From Smittium mucronatum (taxonomy: Eukaryota; Kickxellomycota; Harpellomycetes; Harpellales; Legeriomycetaceae): a stretch of 25,230 nucleotides of DNA. The DNA lies in contig LSSL01000675.1 in the NCBI GenBank assembly GCA_001953115.1, positions 1-25,230 of the forward strand, written 5' to 3'. The notes below the pieces were generated by a model that worked only from the letters and a program-made list of their open reading frames with translations, ran no database searches and was not told where the DNA came from. Made by a program: the position numbers and the translations under genes. Below are positions 1 through 10,858 of this stretch, piece after piece; within the stretch, counting starts at the first letter, position 1; the number at the start of each line of letters is the position of its first letter.

Positions 1-2
1 AT

Positions 3-830
3 TCAACAGAAACTTCCGATTCGACTTCTTCATCTGACCCTTCTGAGACGTCATCCTCAACATCATCATCTGATTCAACAGAAAGTTCAACCTCATCTTC
101 TACTTCGACGTCTTCATCTGACCCTTCTGAGACGTCTTCCTCAACATCATCATCCGATTCTACAGAAACTTCCGATTCGAGTTCTTCATCTGACCCTTCT
201 GAGACGTCATCCTCAACATCATCATCCGATTCAACCTCCTCTTCTACTTCGACATCTTCATCTGACCCTTCTGAGACTTCCTCCTCAATATCATCATCTG
301 ATTCAACAGAAACTTCAACCTCCTCTTCTATTTCGACGTCTTCATCTGACCCTTCTGAGACGTCTTCCTCTACAACATCATCCAATTCAACCTCCTCTTC
401 TACTTCGACGTCTTCGCCTGATCCTTCTGAGACGTCCTCCTCAATATCATCATCTGATTCAACAGAAACTTCAACCTCCTCTTCTACTTCGACGTCTTCG
501 TCTGACCCTTCTGAGACTTCATCCTCTACATCATCACCTGATTCAACAGAAACTTCCGATTCGACGTCTTCATCTGATCCTTCTGAGACGTCTTCTTCTA
601 CAACATCTTATACTTCAACATCTATGACTGAATCAACATTAGCATCATCTTCTATATCACCAACCGGTTCAACAGAAAATTTCACCCCAACTACGTCATC
701 AACCGTTCTACCAGATCCTAATTTAACTCCGACCTCTTCTGTTTCCACTACTCAATCAACTCGTATCAGAAAATTGGTATTTACTCCTGTAGGAATATAC
801 AAAAGCTTATGTAATAACCTAAATTTATAA
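3..830 (+). CDS. Ser/Thr-rich low-complexity repeat protein, 3' part only (5' cut by window edge)
   Basis: One frame is open from the window edge to a TAA at 828-830, giving 275 residues of a longer protein. Residues 1 to about 200 are almost only Ser, Thr, Asp, Glu and Pro, with a recurring core SSSDPSETSS separated by SDSTETST-like and STSTS spacers. The last 65 residues are less repetitive, still Ser/Thr/Pro-rich, and end with a basic, mildly hydrophobic tail (RIRKLVF...NNLNL). No GPI-type hydrophobic C-terminus or transmembrane segment is visible. Composition like this is typical of heavily O-glycosylated fungal wall or surface proteins, but function cannot be assigned. A GTATTT near 777 could be an intron donor that replaces the tail; I found no convincing downstream exon. 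No start codon is in the window; the first in-frame ATG (624) lies well inside the repeat protein and should not be taken as the start. Confidence 0.75.
   Translation, partial: STETSDSTSSSDPSETSSSTSSSDSTESSTSSSTSTSSSDPSETSSSTSSSDSTETSDSSSSSDPSETSSSTSSSDSTSSSTSTSSSDPSETSSSISSSDSTETSTSSSISTSSSDPSETSSSTTSSNSTSSSTSTSSPDPSETSSSISSSDSTETSTSSSTSTSSSDPSETSSSTSSPDSTETSDSTSSSDPSETSSSTTSYTSTSMTESTLASSSISPTGSTENFTPTTSSTVLPDPNLTPTSSVSTTQSTRIRKLVFTPVGIYKSLCNNLNL
31..607 (+). repeat. In-frame coding minisatellite, modules of 72 and 84 nt
   Basis: The core encoding DPSE (GAYCCTTCTGAG) starts at 36, 120, 192, 264, 348, 420, 504 and 576. The spacings are 84, 72, 72, 84, 72, 84 and 72 nt. All are multiples of 12 nt, so module gain or loss keeps the reading frame. 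Modules differ by single substitutions and by presence of a 12-nt sub-block. Confidence 0.85.
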
Positions 831-2174
831 ACTCTTTTCGAATTATTTCCATCTCTCTCTACACATCATTGACTTTATTTTTTATTTAAAAAATTTTATT
901 GATGCATTCACCAAATTTAATTGCATTTTTTTTGTTTATACTATGGTTCTTTTATTGATTTCATTTAGGTTTTACGGAAATTTATTTAATTTATTTTTTG
1001 ACACTTTTTCTAAATAAGATTCACTACTATATACACTATTTTGTTATATTAAATTTTAAAGATTCATAATTTAAACTCTCAATGCTTGAAATTTGGATGG
1101 GTGGGTGATTTTTAATCAATCAAAGAATACATGTATTTCCTTTAAACTTAAATCATTCTGTAATATTGTAGGTCTTATTTATCTATTGGTTCGCTGGACA
1201 AAAGTAATCGTAAATAGAAGAAACGTTATTTTCAAGCACAAATTTCTTTTTCATGGTCTGGGTTTACAAAAAAAAAAAGAAAGTCTTCATCTATTTCTTG
1301 AATAAATCCTTTTATAATTTTTTTTATAAAAGTGATTTATTAATATAAATATTACTTGTGTGTGTATTTTATTTCAAATAAAACATTTTTTTTAAAAAAA
1401 AATCAAAATATTGTCGTTAACGTGAAAACTAAAAAATGAATTGTGTAAAAAAAGCCCATTATTGAAAATATATTATTCTTCTCTGCATGAAAAGAAAGGA
1501 AAATCCAAGAATTGAAAATAAAAATAAAAATGCACCATCTTTATCATTTTGGATCTTTATCGAAAAATCAACAGTATTGGTAGTTAATGTAATTTTTCAA
1601 TTTCTAGCTTGATTTTATTAAATACAAAAACTTTCGCTTGTGATCAATTCCAAAAATCATCTTCATCCATTTTTTAGCCAGTTAAATAATCTGTTTTGAG
1701 TCAATCGAATTTTTTTTTACCTTTCCTCCGATTAGAAACGATAAACGCCTTATTGGGAAGAAGAGTTTTGGATTTTTAATTACTTTACAAATTTTAATTT
1801 ATTTCGAATTAAATAAATAGATTTCATAATTGATTACAATTCAAGTTAGGTAATGCATTTTTTAAAGACATAATAATATATAAGCACATTATAATTGGAG
1901 AAAATAAAAATATCATTTCTTTATCTCTAGAACAACCCATGGATGAAAAATGAAATTAAAAAGATTACCTTACAAATATTCAAAAAGAAAAATGTTGATA
2001 AAGGTGAAAAAAATAAAAGAGATAAAAAAACAAATTTTGAAAAAAGTGAAAGCAGACGAAATAAACTAAGCACAATGTATCTACATGGAGAGGAGGTTTT
2101 ATCTATTAAATGGTTTATATGATTTATATATCTTACAAATAAAATGGGGTTTTTCAGTAGCAATGGGAAAGGAT
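831..2174. other. Gene-free spacer between two convergent genes
   Basis: This stretch separates the 3' ends of the Ser/Thr protein (+) and the LRR gene (-). It is AT-rich with many A and T homopolymers, for example around 1268-1278 and 1387-1402. Short open frames at 1093-1305 (+) and 1927-2163 (-) have compositions expected of AT-rich non-coding DNA and match nothing I recognise. Both neighbouring 3' UTRs and polyadenylation sites should lie here. Confidence 0.6.
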
Positions 2175-3551
2175 CTACTCGAAGCTAGAATCAGTTTCGT
2201 AGTCTGTAAGATAATCTTGACTAGAGTCAGTAATATCCTCCCATTCGTAGCCTCTATTAATTTCCTCTACTTTCTCGGCCATAGCAGAAATCAATGTATC
2301 TTCAGCCGAGATAAACTTAATGTTGGGAAACGTATCGACTAAATGAGAAATCCCCAAGTCTCTCACACTAGTGCTATCGAGGTAAATGACTTCAAGTCGA
2401 GGTAAATTTGAATCTGTGAGTTTCATAAGTGCTCTATCGGTTATAAAAGTGGCAGAAGCGTTAAGGGTTTGCAAATTTACCAGTTTTGAACTGGTTATTG
2501 ATATGAAAAGATCGTCCTCAATATTGAGATCATAGAGAACTAAGGTATGCAACTTACAGCCAAAAAGTTTAGCCCATTTATTCAAATCATTTAAATGAAT
2601 TATTAGACATGAAGTCAGATCTAAAAGTCTCAAATTTGTCAAGTATTGCAGTAGACAAGATAGAGTGGCAGGATTTAGCCAGTTCCATCGGAAATTAAGC
2701 TGAGATAAATCTAAATTTTGTACTAAATCGCCTATAGTAAGCTCCCTATATGTGGCCCGATTTTGTAAATTTATCAGCCGGATCAATTTTCTTGAAATTT
2801 CGAAATTGATAGATTTTTCCTGCCTTGAACTAAAACTAGAGTCTTTTTTAAAAAGTAATGAAGGGATTGCGTTCTCTTTAAGAAAGTTGGAATTCTCAAC
2901 TCTTTTGACAGCAAAATACTGTCTTTTTCCGGTTTTTGGAGCAGGATCTTTGTGGTAAATTGTGATTGAAGGCCAATATTCTAAACTCCAGCCAGAAGAA
3001 AGAGGTTTTGCATACATGGTATCGATGGTAGATTTTTCGGTTGATAAATCAAAAAAGCTCTCCTTGTTATATGTAGGTATTTTTAAAGGAGAATCTTCGT
3101 CTGAAATTGCCACATTTTGATGGACTTTTGAAACTGAATTCGAAATGTTGGTATAGTTGTTTTGGGATGATATATTACTGTTCAATTTGGGTTTTTTGTT
3201 GGCAGTGTCAGAATCTCGATCAGAATTAGAATGACTAGTATTTTTTTCACTAGAGTTTATAATGACAGAATCTTTTATACAATTGCTATTCTGTAGGGAC
3301 TCATCTACTTTTGGGACGAACAAACATGTATCTGGCAGCCAATAGGAAAATTGATCAAAAGATTCATGCAAGGTTAGCAAAAATTTATAGAAATTCTCCT
3401 TTGAAGTGAGCTCTGGGCTTTTGTACAAAATCGGCATTCCTACTGAGTAGCATAATTGAGAAACTCTAACAGCTTGAGATAAAGTCTTTTGATCGCAATT
3501 CTTGAATATGTGCCTTAAAAACAAATCGTTTCCAAAAATGTACTCGGACAT
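2175..3551 (-). CDS. Leucine-rich-repeat protein with F-box-like N-terminus (458 aa)
   Basis: A single uninterrupted frame runs from ATG at 3549-3551 to a stop at 2175. Residues about 8-60 (LFLRHIFKNC...LYKSPELTSKENFYKFLLTL) resemble the F-box-like start of fungal LRR proteins of the Grr1/RNI-like type. Residues 85-180 are a Ser/Asn-rich, probably disordered linker with a possible basic nuclear signal (KKPKLN, 119-124). Residues about 305-425 form irregular leucine-rich repeats (LRLLDLTSC, LHTLVLYDLNI, LQTLNASATFI, LEVIYLDSTSV). The C-terminus is acidic and Ser-rich. If the F-box is real it would bind Skp1 and make this a substrate adaptor of an SCF ubiquitin ligase; that is inference from weak similarity. 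An AG preceded by TTGC lies about 35 nt upstream of the ATG and could be the acceptor of a 5'-UTR intron. The gene converges with the Ser/Thr gene and is co-oriented with SEY1, 1.9 kb away. Confidence 0.8.
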   Translation of the reverse strand: MSEYIFGNDLFLRHIFKNCDQKTLSQAVRVSQLCYSVGMPILYKSPELTSKENFYKFLLTLHESFDQFSYWLPDTCLFVPKVDESLQNSNCIKDSVIINSSEKNTSHSNSDRDSDTANKKPKLNSNISSQNNYTNISNSVSKVHQNVAISDEDSPLKIPTYNKESFFDLSTEKSTIDTMYAKPLSSGWSLEYWPSITIYHKDPAPKTGKRQYFAVKRVENSNFLKENAIPSLLFKKDSSFSSRQEKSINFEISRKLIRLINLQNRATYRELTIGDLVQNLDLSQLNFRWNWLNPATLSCLLQYLTNLRLLDLTSCLIIHLNDLNKWAKLFGCKLHTLVLYDLNIEDDLFISITSSKLVNLQTLNASATFITDRALMKLTDSNLPRLEVIYLDSTSVRDLGISHLVDTFPNIKFISAEDTLISAMAEKVEEINRGYEWEDITDSSQDYLTDYETDSSFE

Positions 3552-3968
3552 CCTAGTTCTTGGAAATAGATTTTCTACACACCTGCAATAATGATATTGA
3601 TATTGAAAGTTTTTCTGAAGAGATTTTTTTTTTCTTGGAGTGATAATAGAAAAAAAATTCAGAGGGAATAAAATGCCATTATTTTAATACTAATTTTGAC
3701 TTTTGTAGTTTTTAAACCCTGCCAAGATTTATTATTCTATTGTCTGTACTTAAATTTTAAATTAAAAAAAAAAAAGAAAAACTTTAGTTTTTTTCCACAA
3801 GTTTTTAGGATCATGATATTATATACTATCCGCCAATAATTTGAGAAACGAAGCGTGTTCGTGTTTTGCAATCACCAATAAATATCTAGAAATAAAGTCC
3901 TTAGGCCGTTTTTGTTTCATTTGTATAGCTTGATACCAATAAAAAATAACACCACTTATTTTATACCT

Positions 3969-4139
3969 TTAACCCTTTCAGGGGCAATGGTACAAAAAAT
4001 GGCGTTCACTTTTTGCTCAATTTATTCATTTTTTAATATTATTCGCATACCATTGGATAGATCTAAAAGCTAGGCCAATTGAAATGGTTAATTTACTCAA
4101 ATAGGAGTGAGGCTTAAATTTGGGCCCGGAAAGGGTTAA
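3969..4139. mobile_element. piggyBac-like MITE with TTAA target sites (171 bp)
   Basis: TTAA at 3969-3972 is followed by CCCTTTCAGGGGC. On the other side GGGCCCGGAAAGGG is followed by TTAA at 4136-4139. Read inward on opposite strands the ends are CCCTTTCAGGGGC and CCCTTTCCGGGCC, 11 of 13 identical. A TTAA target duplication with termini starting CCC is the hallmark of the piggyBac superfamily. The 163-bp interior has no coding capacity, so this would be a non-autonomous element mobilised in trans. The superfamily call rests on target site and TIR only. Confidence 0.75.
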
Positions 4140-4613
4140 TGTTAAAACATTTACGTATTACGGTTCGTTAAAATTAGATTATATTTATTTGGAATTCAGA
4201 GCAATTAACCAATAAAAACCATTTTAATTCAGATTATTACTAATAAAATATCATTGCAATTGTGTTAGTTCCTTAGTGTAGAAGCTAATTTTATAATGTT
4301 TAAATAAATACTACAAGCTAAACAAATAATAAATTAAAATCCAAAGTGTTGAATATTTGTCATATTTAGGCTTCATAAGTGATGAATATATAGAGATGTA
4401 TTCATACTAAAAACCCCTCGATGCTAGCCTACTTTGGATATGGCGCAGTGACATACTCTCAACCTTTCACAGACAATTGATTCAGATGAGGTTGATTCTA
4501 AAACAAAGCAATCCTATTCGAATTAGTTCAGCCGCATGCATAGCCTCCACAAACGTCCATTTTCTACAAACTTAATAGATCTCCACAGTTTAAATTTCGC
4601 GTTTTAGCAAAAT

Positions 4614-4740
4614 TGTCGAAAAGGTATCGACGTTTTGTAACGAGAGTTTAAATTCCATTAGTCCTGTTAAAAGCAGGCTCTAGCGAGGAGCTCAACCCTT
4701 CCCTGCGAATTTATATTTTGATGTTGGTTTTAACTCATTA
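4614..4740 (+). repeat. LTR-like relic, diverged relative of the unit at 10958
   Basis: The sequence starts TGTCGAAAAGG and contains GTCCTGTTAAAAGCAGGC followed by GAGCTCAA. Over 35 ungapped bases (4660-4694) it matches the unit at 11026-11060 at 27 positions. All 8 differences are G or C here and A or T in the other copy. Weaker similarity extends upstream (TTGT-CGAAA, ACGAG-TTTAAA). Its end is not defined. It may be a solo LTR or an unrelated dispersed repeat. Confidence 0.35.
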
Positions 4741-5472
4741 ATGTATGTTTCCTCAAACATCCGATCTATTTGATGTCATATCGGATGGTAGATATGACTA
4801 CAATTTCCATTAAATACGCAGTTGGCAAACCATGCAGAGGAATCTGTTGACGCTGAAAATATCAGCCGTTTCTATACTTAGCTAGTTTTGACTTTTCTTT
4901 TAATTTTTCGCAAAGGATTTTACTGATGTTATCTGCCAATAAAATCCCATAATAATATTAATAATAATAATAAAAGTCTAGACCATAAGCCCATATAATT
5001 TTTACATTCTGATTTATCTACTAAACATAGCGCCGGCAGTTCTGCAACCTGGGCCCGTACCCCTTGAACATAAGATATTATTAATGTGCAAATGGTACTG
5101 AATTCTCATGTTTGGTGTAATGCTGTTAATATTCATTAATTCAGTAATAAAAATATTCTCATACTCCAGCTAAAAAAAGATCTGAAACCTTTTGTTGTTA
5201 GTTGGATAAGTCTTTCCTAATATTAAACCCAACCATCTAAATTATAAGACCAAATTTATACCGTCACTGATAGTAAATAATGGAATAATTTACGACGAGG
5301 TCAAAAAAGCAAATAAAAACAACTTGTCCAATTTTACATAGTGATGAGCGTTTAAAAGGAAGGCTATAAATGTATTTATACTAATATAAAATAATCAGTA
5401 AAGGAATTTTGTAAAGAAAAGATATAAAAAAAATCTTTAGAAGAAAAGAATAGAATTTTAATATCTAGTCTA

Positions 5473-8333
5473 TTATTCGCTGTCTTCGTTATCATCCTCG
5501 ACGGTTGGTCTTCGAGATTGGACATTCTTGTGATTACTTCGCTTTTTGGTTTGATCGGAATTCGAAGAATTTCTATGGGAGGCTCCGACGGGCTTAGTTT
5601 TTATTTCACCCAACTCAAAAGCCTCCTGTCTATCAGTCTCTGCAACCATTTTGGCAACATCTACTGTCACTCTATGAAGAGTTTGTGTGGCACTTGCACT
5701 TGCCATTCTGAAAATTCTCAAAACAGGGGACCACATTCCCAGATTGTGTACCAAAATTACGAATGTTCCTATAGTTAACAAAAGGAATAGATAGATAGGA
5801 TTAAACAGAACGGTCATAGCTTCGTTCCATCCAAGAGCTACACACAAGCCTATCATCCATAAAGGTATTTGGCTACTTTGAGAAACAACAGAACGTTTAG
5901 AGTCCAAAAACAATTGATCCATTTCACGAGATGCTCTTTTAGAAAACTCGCGTTGTTTATGTTCAGATAGTAGTTCTAGATTACTATTCATGTTGTATTT
6001 TTTCAAAACTATTGTTTTAACCAAATCTTTTTCTACTGGAGAATAAAAATAATCTGGGGACCCAATAGTTGATTTTAAAAGGCTATTTTTTTGAATTCCG
6101 GATATGTCTATAGAAGCGTACAGTGGAAGAAGTTTTAAGGACTCAGCTTTTGCAATAGAGTACTGACCGTCGATATCATCAGCAGCATTCCATATTCTAG
6201 GAATGTTATTGGAATCGTACCTAAACTTCTCTTCAAATTTTGTTCGTAATTTCAAAATTAGGATATTTTCATTGAATTCTTCTCTGCAAACTTTTAAAAG
6301 ACAATCAAACAATAACTGTCTAGACTTTTTATTGGCAAGGTCTAACTCCATGCTGAGGTATTTCTTATAATCAGGTTCATCAGCAGCGTTATATCCAAGA
6401 CCGTGAACTCCAAGTTGTGATATGAATACATTTAAGCGTTTTTCTATTATTTTACAGCCATTAACATATACCTCCAATATTTGCTCCCACATGTCAGGAG
6501 AGGCTTCGTTTATTATATCTGAGATTTGGTTGCTGAAATGATCATAAAAAGTATCTATTGTTTGGGTAATAGTTTTTTCTAACTGAGATTTTCTGAGTCT
6601 GATCGATACAGTATCAATTTTTGATTCTAAATTAGAAAAATCGCCATCAAACTTCCAATCACAATCTTCGATTTTTGTTGAATCTATCACGTTCTTGAGA
6701 TGACTCATGGAATTTTTCTTCTGACTTTCAATAATTGACGAGAAGCAATCTTTGAGAGATGATTGCATTGATTCCTCTCCAAGGAGATTGATATCGAACT
6801 GAAAATCGGTAATAGTGGTATTTTCATTTAATTCGTCTAAAAGAGCCTTAGCTTTGGTTTCAAATTCGATAGCACAAATATCAATAGTATTCTTTATCTG
6901 GATGAGGTAAAGACCATGGAGTTCAGTATCAACAATGTTTAACAACTGGATACGCTTTTTAGTATAAACACTGTTAAGGTACCTACTGGCCTGTTCATCG
7001 AATTGGGATATCAATGTGATGCGAGCATTATTCATCTCGGAACCTAGATCGGATTTTATGGTGCCATCCTCCAGGGTATTACGGAGACGGCTAACTGTTT
7101 CTCTAAATGGAACTAAGACAGAGGCGGATATTTCATCACAACGGTACTGAGCCAACAATTCCTGTTGGGTAGGTAAATCAAGATCTCTGTTTGTCACCAC
7201 TTTTTCCCAAACAGATTCCATATATCTAGAAAAGCCATCTGCCGGGATTGATCTTTTATAAATATCTTTAAAAACGTATTTACTGCAGGAAGGGTCAGAG
7301 AATTCCCTTCTTAATGCAGATACGTCTTCATCAAATTTAGATTGTTGGAGTAATTTGTGGGGCAAAGAAGTATATTTGATATCAAAATGATCAAATAATT
7401 TCTCATTAGACAGATCACCAGGTTTAGAAAGTTCACTCCATATTCTTTCAAGATCGTTTGATACAGTGGAACCAAGAATTTCAATGGGAGTCGAGCTTAC
7501 ATGATCACGGATAACAAAATAAAGCAATGTCTTTGATCCTCTATAAAAAGAAAAATTGGAATATTTATATTTATATGGGTAATAAAAGAAAAAAATGAAG
7601 GAATAATGTGAAAATAAAATAATTGAAAATCTTTTAAATTGAAAATAATGGTATAAATTTTGACAAGGGGAATGTAGAAAAAATACCTGTTTTTCCCAAA
7701 AAGCTGGAGATTAACCTCGAGGACTGTTTTTAACAGACCCATATTTGCACCATTATAAAGCCCAACCATGTTTTCCCACATATTAACGATTACCACTTCA
7801 GCGATTGCCAAAGAAAAAAGTGCACTTTTTCTCTCAAAATCCTGGTCCTCACCTCTTTCTCTACCATCAGTTCCTTCAACGTCCAAAACCAAAACATCCA
7901 TGTCTTGAGCACAATCACACCAAATTCCCCTGGTAGTCTGCTGTCTTTTTCCCTTAGCAAGCTCTTCAAAATCAGTTTTGAAAAGGCTATTTAGTAAAGT
8001 ACTTTTTCCTGTACTTTGAGAGCCGAAAACAGCAACTACATTATAATCAAAACCTTTATCCTCTAGAAACCACTTATTTTTCATATACAAAGACATCAAA
8101 GGAGTAAACGCCTGATTTTCGTCAATTATTTGTAGCATTTCACGCCCGGTGCGTTTGGAATTTTCATGCTGAGATTCACGATCAGATACAGCCGATTTTC
8201 CTACCCTTAATTCGTTATTAAAACTGGCTGAGTTCATTCTTGAATCTCTTTGAAGGCTCATGAAATCTCCATCGCTCGGATCGTTCATCTGAGGAACAAT
8301 AGCAGAATCTGTGTCATCAATATCATCAATCAT
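5473..8333 (-). CDS. SEY1: Sey1/RHD3-family dynamin-like GTPase, ER membrane fusion (904 aa, two exons)
   Basis: Exon 1 is 8333-7687 and exon 2 is 7540-5473. Splicing joins them as ...[19 protein letters not shown], restoring the expected family sequence. The GTPase domain has a P-loop GSQSTGKST at residues 104-112, a switch-I region TTRGIW near 133-138, the G3 motif DVEG at 151-154 followed by TDGRERGED, and the RD of the G4-like motif at 227-228. A long helical middle domain follows. Two closely spaced hydrophobic segments (about 774-792 and 797-816, [14 protein letters not shown] and [16 protein letters not shown]) form the ER hairpin, ahead of an amphipathic, charged cytosolic tail. Family members (yeast Sey1, plant RHD3, functional relatives of atlastin) fuse ER tubules by GTP-driven dimerisation. 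The length is slightly above the usual 780-860 residues because of a long acidic N-terminus and a Ser/Lys-rich tail. Exon 2 ends with tandem stops TAA TAG. All motifs are intact, so this is probably functional. Confidence 0.96.
7541..7686 (-). other. Spliceosomal intron of SEY1 (146 nt)
   Basis: On the minus strand the donor is AG|GTATTTTT at 7686 and the acceptor is TTTTTATAG| ending at 7541. The intron is phase 2: exon 1 contributes AG and exon 2 contributes A, giving Arg 216. Reading through would replace the conserved [13 protein letters not shown] segment with an AT-rich non-conserved tail and a stop, so splicing is required. Confidence 0.92.
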
Positions 8334-10858
8334 TGTTAAAAAAATAAATATTGATTAGATGGAATCAAGAACTATTAGACTAGAGGGCATTTCAAATATT
8401 CATATGAGAAAACTACGAAGTCTACTCTTCGTCTACAGCCAATGTTTACCTACAAAAAATCTTAAGATATTTTTATTGGTTATCTTTCTCCATTGGAATT
8501 TATGCGCTTATCCTATTTCTTCTGGAAATGCTCTAATCCTAACTGCATAGATAATAACCAATAAATTCTCAGAACACAAAAATTTATTCACATGCAATTA
8601 TTTGAAGCACCTGTAATCACAAACCATCCATTTACGTTTCTCAATATCTTAGTCTAATCAAATAAGTGCCCCTATTCCGATTATAGTGGATTCTCTCCTC
8701 ACCAACATGGATGTAATATAGCGTAATTTCTTATATATCTATAGGTATATTAAATGTGGTCCTTATATTAAATTTAATGACTGCGATTTATTGGATTCCC
8801 TTCAGCCTCGGATCTTTTAAGTGCATTTCATTTTTCCAGTAGAAAAATTGAATGTGCCGAATTTTTGCTAAGTAGAAAATAATTAATGTGCTTCGTCCAT
8901 TAGAAGAAAAAAAACGTAAAGTTTCTTTTTTATCACGCAATAAAACTTCATTGGTCTCAAGTTTAATTCAATAGCCCAAGACTCTCAGCCAAGTAGTCTT
9001 TTCGGAAAAATCTGGGTAATAGTAAGTGAATGGTAGAAACAATCCCAAATTCGCTTTGGGATGATGCCGGTAGACTGCATAGAATGCAAATTGCACTTTA
9101 GGACATCAAAAATACCCACTATGCTTTGAGACTCTTATGATATTAACTTTCGAATAATTCTTATCAATTCCATCTGTCAGTAGAATTCCTTGAAAATGGG
9201 TGAATAAATTATCTTATATCATTGGTAAAAATTGCCTAAAAAACTTCCACAATTGTAAAAAACCTTATTAATGAATTACTATTTTATTTATAATAAATTC
9301 TTCTGTTGGATAAACAAAATGGAATCTAGGGAAATTTGGTGAAAATATTGACCAAAAACACATGAATAGCTATTTTTTTAAGGCTTAATAGACAACTGTG
9401 ATGATTTAATCTGTGTAGTTAATAACCATTACCTTATAATTAAGACTTTCAAAGTGGCTGTGATCCTGCATAGAATTTTTTTTTCTATGGATCGATTAAT
9501 ATATATATATCCTAGCTTTAGTCTCTGTTTTCACTTATCTTTCTAAATAAGGCTTGAAAAATCGAGACCTAATCTAATTCCTGATACTGGAAATTCATAA
9601 TGAGTTGCTTGGGTATACTCTGGGCTTTCCTTTTTGTTCTTTTAAAAAATATCCGTTATCGAGGTGTTTTCCTTTGGATGATTTTTTGTCTGCCATCAAA
9701 AACCGATATTTTCTCATAGAATATGAAGTTTTAATTTAGAAAGTTGAAATTCTAATCTTCAATGTTATTCATTATTAAAGACTATTATTTTCGTTTTTTA
9801 ATATCAGAATGCACAAATTTCATGTTTTATTATGATACAGTAGATCTCATGTATTAATTGTTTTTTAAAAAAACAAGAAAGATGCAAGTGTAAGATGAAT
9901 TCAAAGAAGTTATTTATTAGTACGGTTATGATAAACTAATAAATTTCAACTAATTGATGCTTTGGAAAAACAGTATATATACATATATATATATCATCTC
10001 TCTATAGAAATAAATTTTTATATTCAGAAAGGTAAAATTTTGGAATTAGATGACTTTAAATTTCTAAAAAAAATCTCGAAATCAATGGATACGATACTTA
10101 AATTTTATCCAGCGTATTAGAATATATATACTTCGTATTCGCCGAGTATATAGTTTTGAGAATCCCTTTAATATACATGGGAGCATATGCAGACTGGATA
10201 AAAATATTAATATTAATATATTTTTATTCATTATTTTGACTTTGACCAATCTAGCGTATTTTAAAATAGAATAATAAAACTGTTAATTAATTGTTATCCA
10301 GAAATTATGTTTCAACTCAAAAAGATGCTTCAGTTCCAATTCAAACAAAAATAAATAAATCTGTTTACTTATATCTCACAGTTTAATTATTTTTTTATTA
10401 TTTGCTAGAAATTTTTTCGATAATAAAAAGTAAAAGAATTTGGATTTTCGGTAGCTAAGAATAGTAAATTAGAAAATGATAAAAAAAAAAAAAAAATCGG
10501 CCTCTTTAAATCGTTTATTCTTGAAAAAAGAAAAATTTACGATATATGTGGGAAAATTCTTTTTAAAAAAAGCTATTTTTATCTTAATAATCGGATTTTT
10601 ACAAAAAAAAAATTCGCTCTTATATTCTTATAGATAGCTAAATCAATTCGGTTTTTTTGTGATATGATAAAAAATAATGTAAAGCAAGAAAATTCTATAG
10701 AAAAAAATTCATTTGATTAAAATTTAAAGGTTGAATGTTAAAAAACACTATAGCTTAATCCAAAACACATAGCTTTGTTAAATATATCCATATAAAAACT
10801 AAAAAACCCATAAAAACTTTACACGGCATTAATCAGTAACCGAAATTGGTTGAAAATG
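8334..10858. other. Gene-free AT-rich region upstream of SEY1
   Basis: The SEY1 promoter should lie at its left end, but no element stands out. A 63-codon open frame on the plus strand starts at 8359, only 25 bp from the SEY1 start codon, and is not supported as a gene. The segment 8590-9130 is somewhat less AT-rich than the rest and carries no recognisable domain. A nested inverted repeat lies at 10102-10205. The remainder is A/T runs. Confidence 0.5.
10102..10205. repeat. Nested inverted-repeat structure
   Basis: The outer arms are ATTTTATCCAG (10102-10112) and CTGGATAAAAAT (10194-10205). Inside them TATATACTTCG pairs with CGAGTATATA (10125-10152). It is immediately followed by an AT palindrome near 10198-10228. 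It could be a tiny MITE relic or chance in AT-rich DNA; there is no clear target duplication. Confidence 0.3.

Larger units (their letters stand above)
3552..5472. other. Intergenic region with transposon relics
   Basis: This is upstream of the LRR gene and downstream of SEY1. No supportable gene was found. It contains a TTAA-flanked MITE (3969-4139), an LTR-like relic starting near 4614, and a small hairpin (4758-4765 pairing with 4780-4787). The part from about 4390 to 5060 is visibly less AT-rich than the rest, suggesting old inserted sequence. A 23-codon open stretch ending at TAG near 4880 (LANHAEESVDAENISRFYT) is gene-like in composition but too short to call. Confidence 0.5.

Noticed and set aside
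1093..1305. 70-codon plus-strand frame in the spacer after the Ser/Thr gene
   Set aside because: Composition follows the AT-rich background and ends in poly-A-encoded lysines. There is no domain or neighbour support.
1927..2163. 78-codon minus-strand frame just downstream of the LRR gene
   Set aside because: The Phe/Leu/Ser-rich product is what a poly-pyrimidine 3' UTR would give; position and composition fit UTR.
8359..8550. 63-codon plus-strand frame with a hydrophobic, signal-like stretch (KNLKIFLLVIFLHWNLCA)
   Set aside because: Its ATG is only 25 bp from the SEY1 start codon on the other strand, which leaves no room for two 5' UTRs. No homology is recognised and it ends shortly after. 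It could be a first exon, but nothing downstream supports that.
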